A stretch of 64,000 nucleotides of DNA from positions 1 to 64,000 of the forward strand of contig NZ_CP027671.1 of assembly GCF_003008595.1 (NCBI RefSeq), in the 5' to 3' direction. The notes under the pieces were generated by a model. The model searched no databases and had not been told where the DNA came from. It saw only the letters and a program-made list of their open reading frames with translations. How positions within the stretch are numbered: position 1 is the stretch's first letter; every line of letters begins with the position of its first letter. The position numbers and the translations under genes are program-made. Below are positions 63,505 to 64,000 of the stretch, piece by piece. This DNA comes from Simplicispira suum. GTDB lineage: Bacteria > Pseudomonadota > Gammaproteobacteria > Burkholderiales > Burkholderiaceae_C.

Positions 63505-64000
63505 TCAGATGGTGGCGGGCTGCCAGCGAAGGGCAGCGATTCCTGCACCCGGCTGGTCCTGTACGTGGGCAACCGTGTGAGCCCGTCCTTCAGATACGCA
63601 TAGGGTCATGCCCATTCATGCGCGTCGACCAGGCTCATCACCGCCGCCGCACGTTGGCCCGCGCGCAAGCTGCCAGCGAACAGCCAGTTTTTCTCCCAAT
63701 GGCAAGGGGCCGGATCTGGTTCTCGATCCAGTTGTTGTCCACGGGCATTGCCCATCATCTGCGAAGCGCGTCAGCGCCATCCAACTTCCCGCTCGATCTT
63801 GTAGACCTTGGCGAACTGCTCCAGGCGAACCCGGCGATCTGGCTCTTGTTGGCTGCGTGCAGGTCAAAGAATTTGCGCCGCGCGTGAGCGAGACAGCCGA
63901 CTTCCGTCATGCCATTGGCAAACCCCGCCCTGTAGCCACTGAAGTCATCGCCAGGCTGCCCTGCCAATCGCCAAGGAAATCCCTAGCGTGCTCGCCTGCC
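63505..64000 (-). pseudogene. IS66-family transposase remnant (3' part)
   Basis: Reading leftward from the window edge, GDDFSGYRAGFANGMTEVGC, LAHARRKFFDLHAANKSQIA and, in other frames, DNNWIENQIRP-like and GSLRAGQRAAAVMSLV-like pieces follow the C-terminal half of IS66 TnpC. Several frameshifts separate them. The remainder lies beyond base 64000. Confidence 0.75.

Noticed and set aside
1..64000. tRNA, rRNA or CRISPR array
   Set aside because: No cloverleaf-like sequence, rRNA signature or regularly spaced repeat was seen on reading. A tRNA scan was not possible, and the integrases show no tRNA attachment site that I can recognise.

Overview
The window looks like a GC-rich chromosomal or plasmid segment of a Betaproteobacterium. 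It most resembles Burkholderiales of the Comamonadaceae type, judged only from gene families and insertion-sequence types. No rRNA, tRNA or CRISPR array was seen. It is a patchwork: two catabolic clusters with intact genes sit between decayed mobile DNA, a cargo island and toxin-antitoxin modules.

Region 1 (26-15775) is one regulon around a divergent promoter at about 6231-6342. Leftward run a TetR regulator, an ABC importer of the branched-chain amino acid/aromatic acid type (binding protein, two permeases, ATPase) and an acyl-CoA ligase, with mostly overlapping starts and stops. Rightward run ten tightly packed genes: three thiolase-fold proteins without the thiolase cysteine, two DUF35 OB-fold partners, a metallo-beta-lactamase-fold hydrolase, two SDRs (one lacking its catalytic Tyr and Lys), a canonical thiolase and an iron-ADH/maleylacetate-reductase homologue. 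This reads as uptake, CoA activation and side-chain or ring shortening of an unknown carboxylic acid.

Region 2 (about 15.7-27 kb) is a genomic island lying between two pieces of a broken umuC gene. Its cargo is an intact five-gene operon: metallophosphoesterase with a small helical C-terminal domain, an all-helical protein, two P-loop GTPases and a GAP1-like protein. It matches a computationally predicted GTPase-centred conflict (defence) system. The mobility genes behind it (gmtX and gmtZ type) are full of frameshifts.

Region 3 (27-34.6 kb) holds an IS481 copy, an IS630 copy and a recombinase module (743-aa class tyrosine recombinase, HU protein, HTH protein, degenerate recombinase). An inverted IS481 remnant closes the far side.

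Region 4 (34.6-56.2 kb) is a nested structure that can be reconstructed base by base. An IS30 element (3-bp duplication ATG) is split by an IS21 element (5-bp duplication TTGTT). The IS21 carries an IS110 element, and its istA gene is split by a 16.4-kb block bounded by a 10-bp direct repeat. That block encodes a meta-cleavage aromatic pathway: catechol 2,3-dioxygenase, ferredoxin, ring-cleavage hydrolase, hydratase, aldolase, acetaldehyde dehydrogenase, a BenD-like diol dehydrogenase, a TRAP transporter, an acyl-CoA ligase and two GntR/FCD regulators. A TTCCGGAA motif occurs in front of both one regulator and the dioxygenase.

Region 5 (56.2-64 kb) holds an AbiE-like two-gene system with palindromic upstream sites, a second IS110, a truncated IS1182-like transposase, a second nucleotidyltransferase toxin-antitoxin pair in an operon with a short tyrosine recombinase, and an IS66 remnant at the edge.
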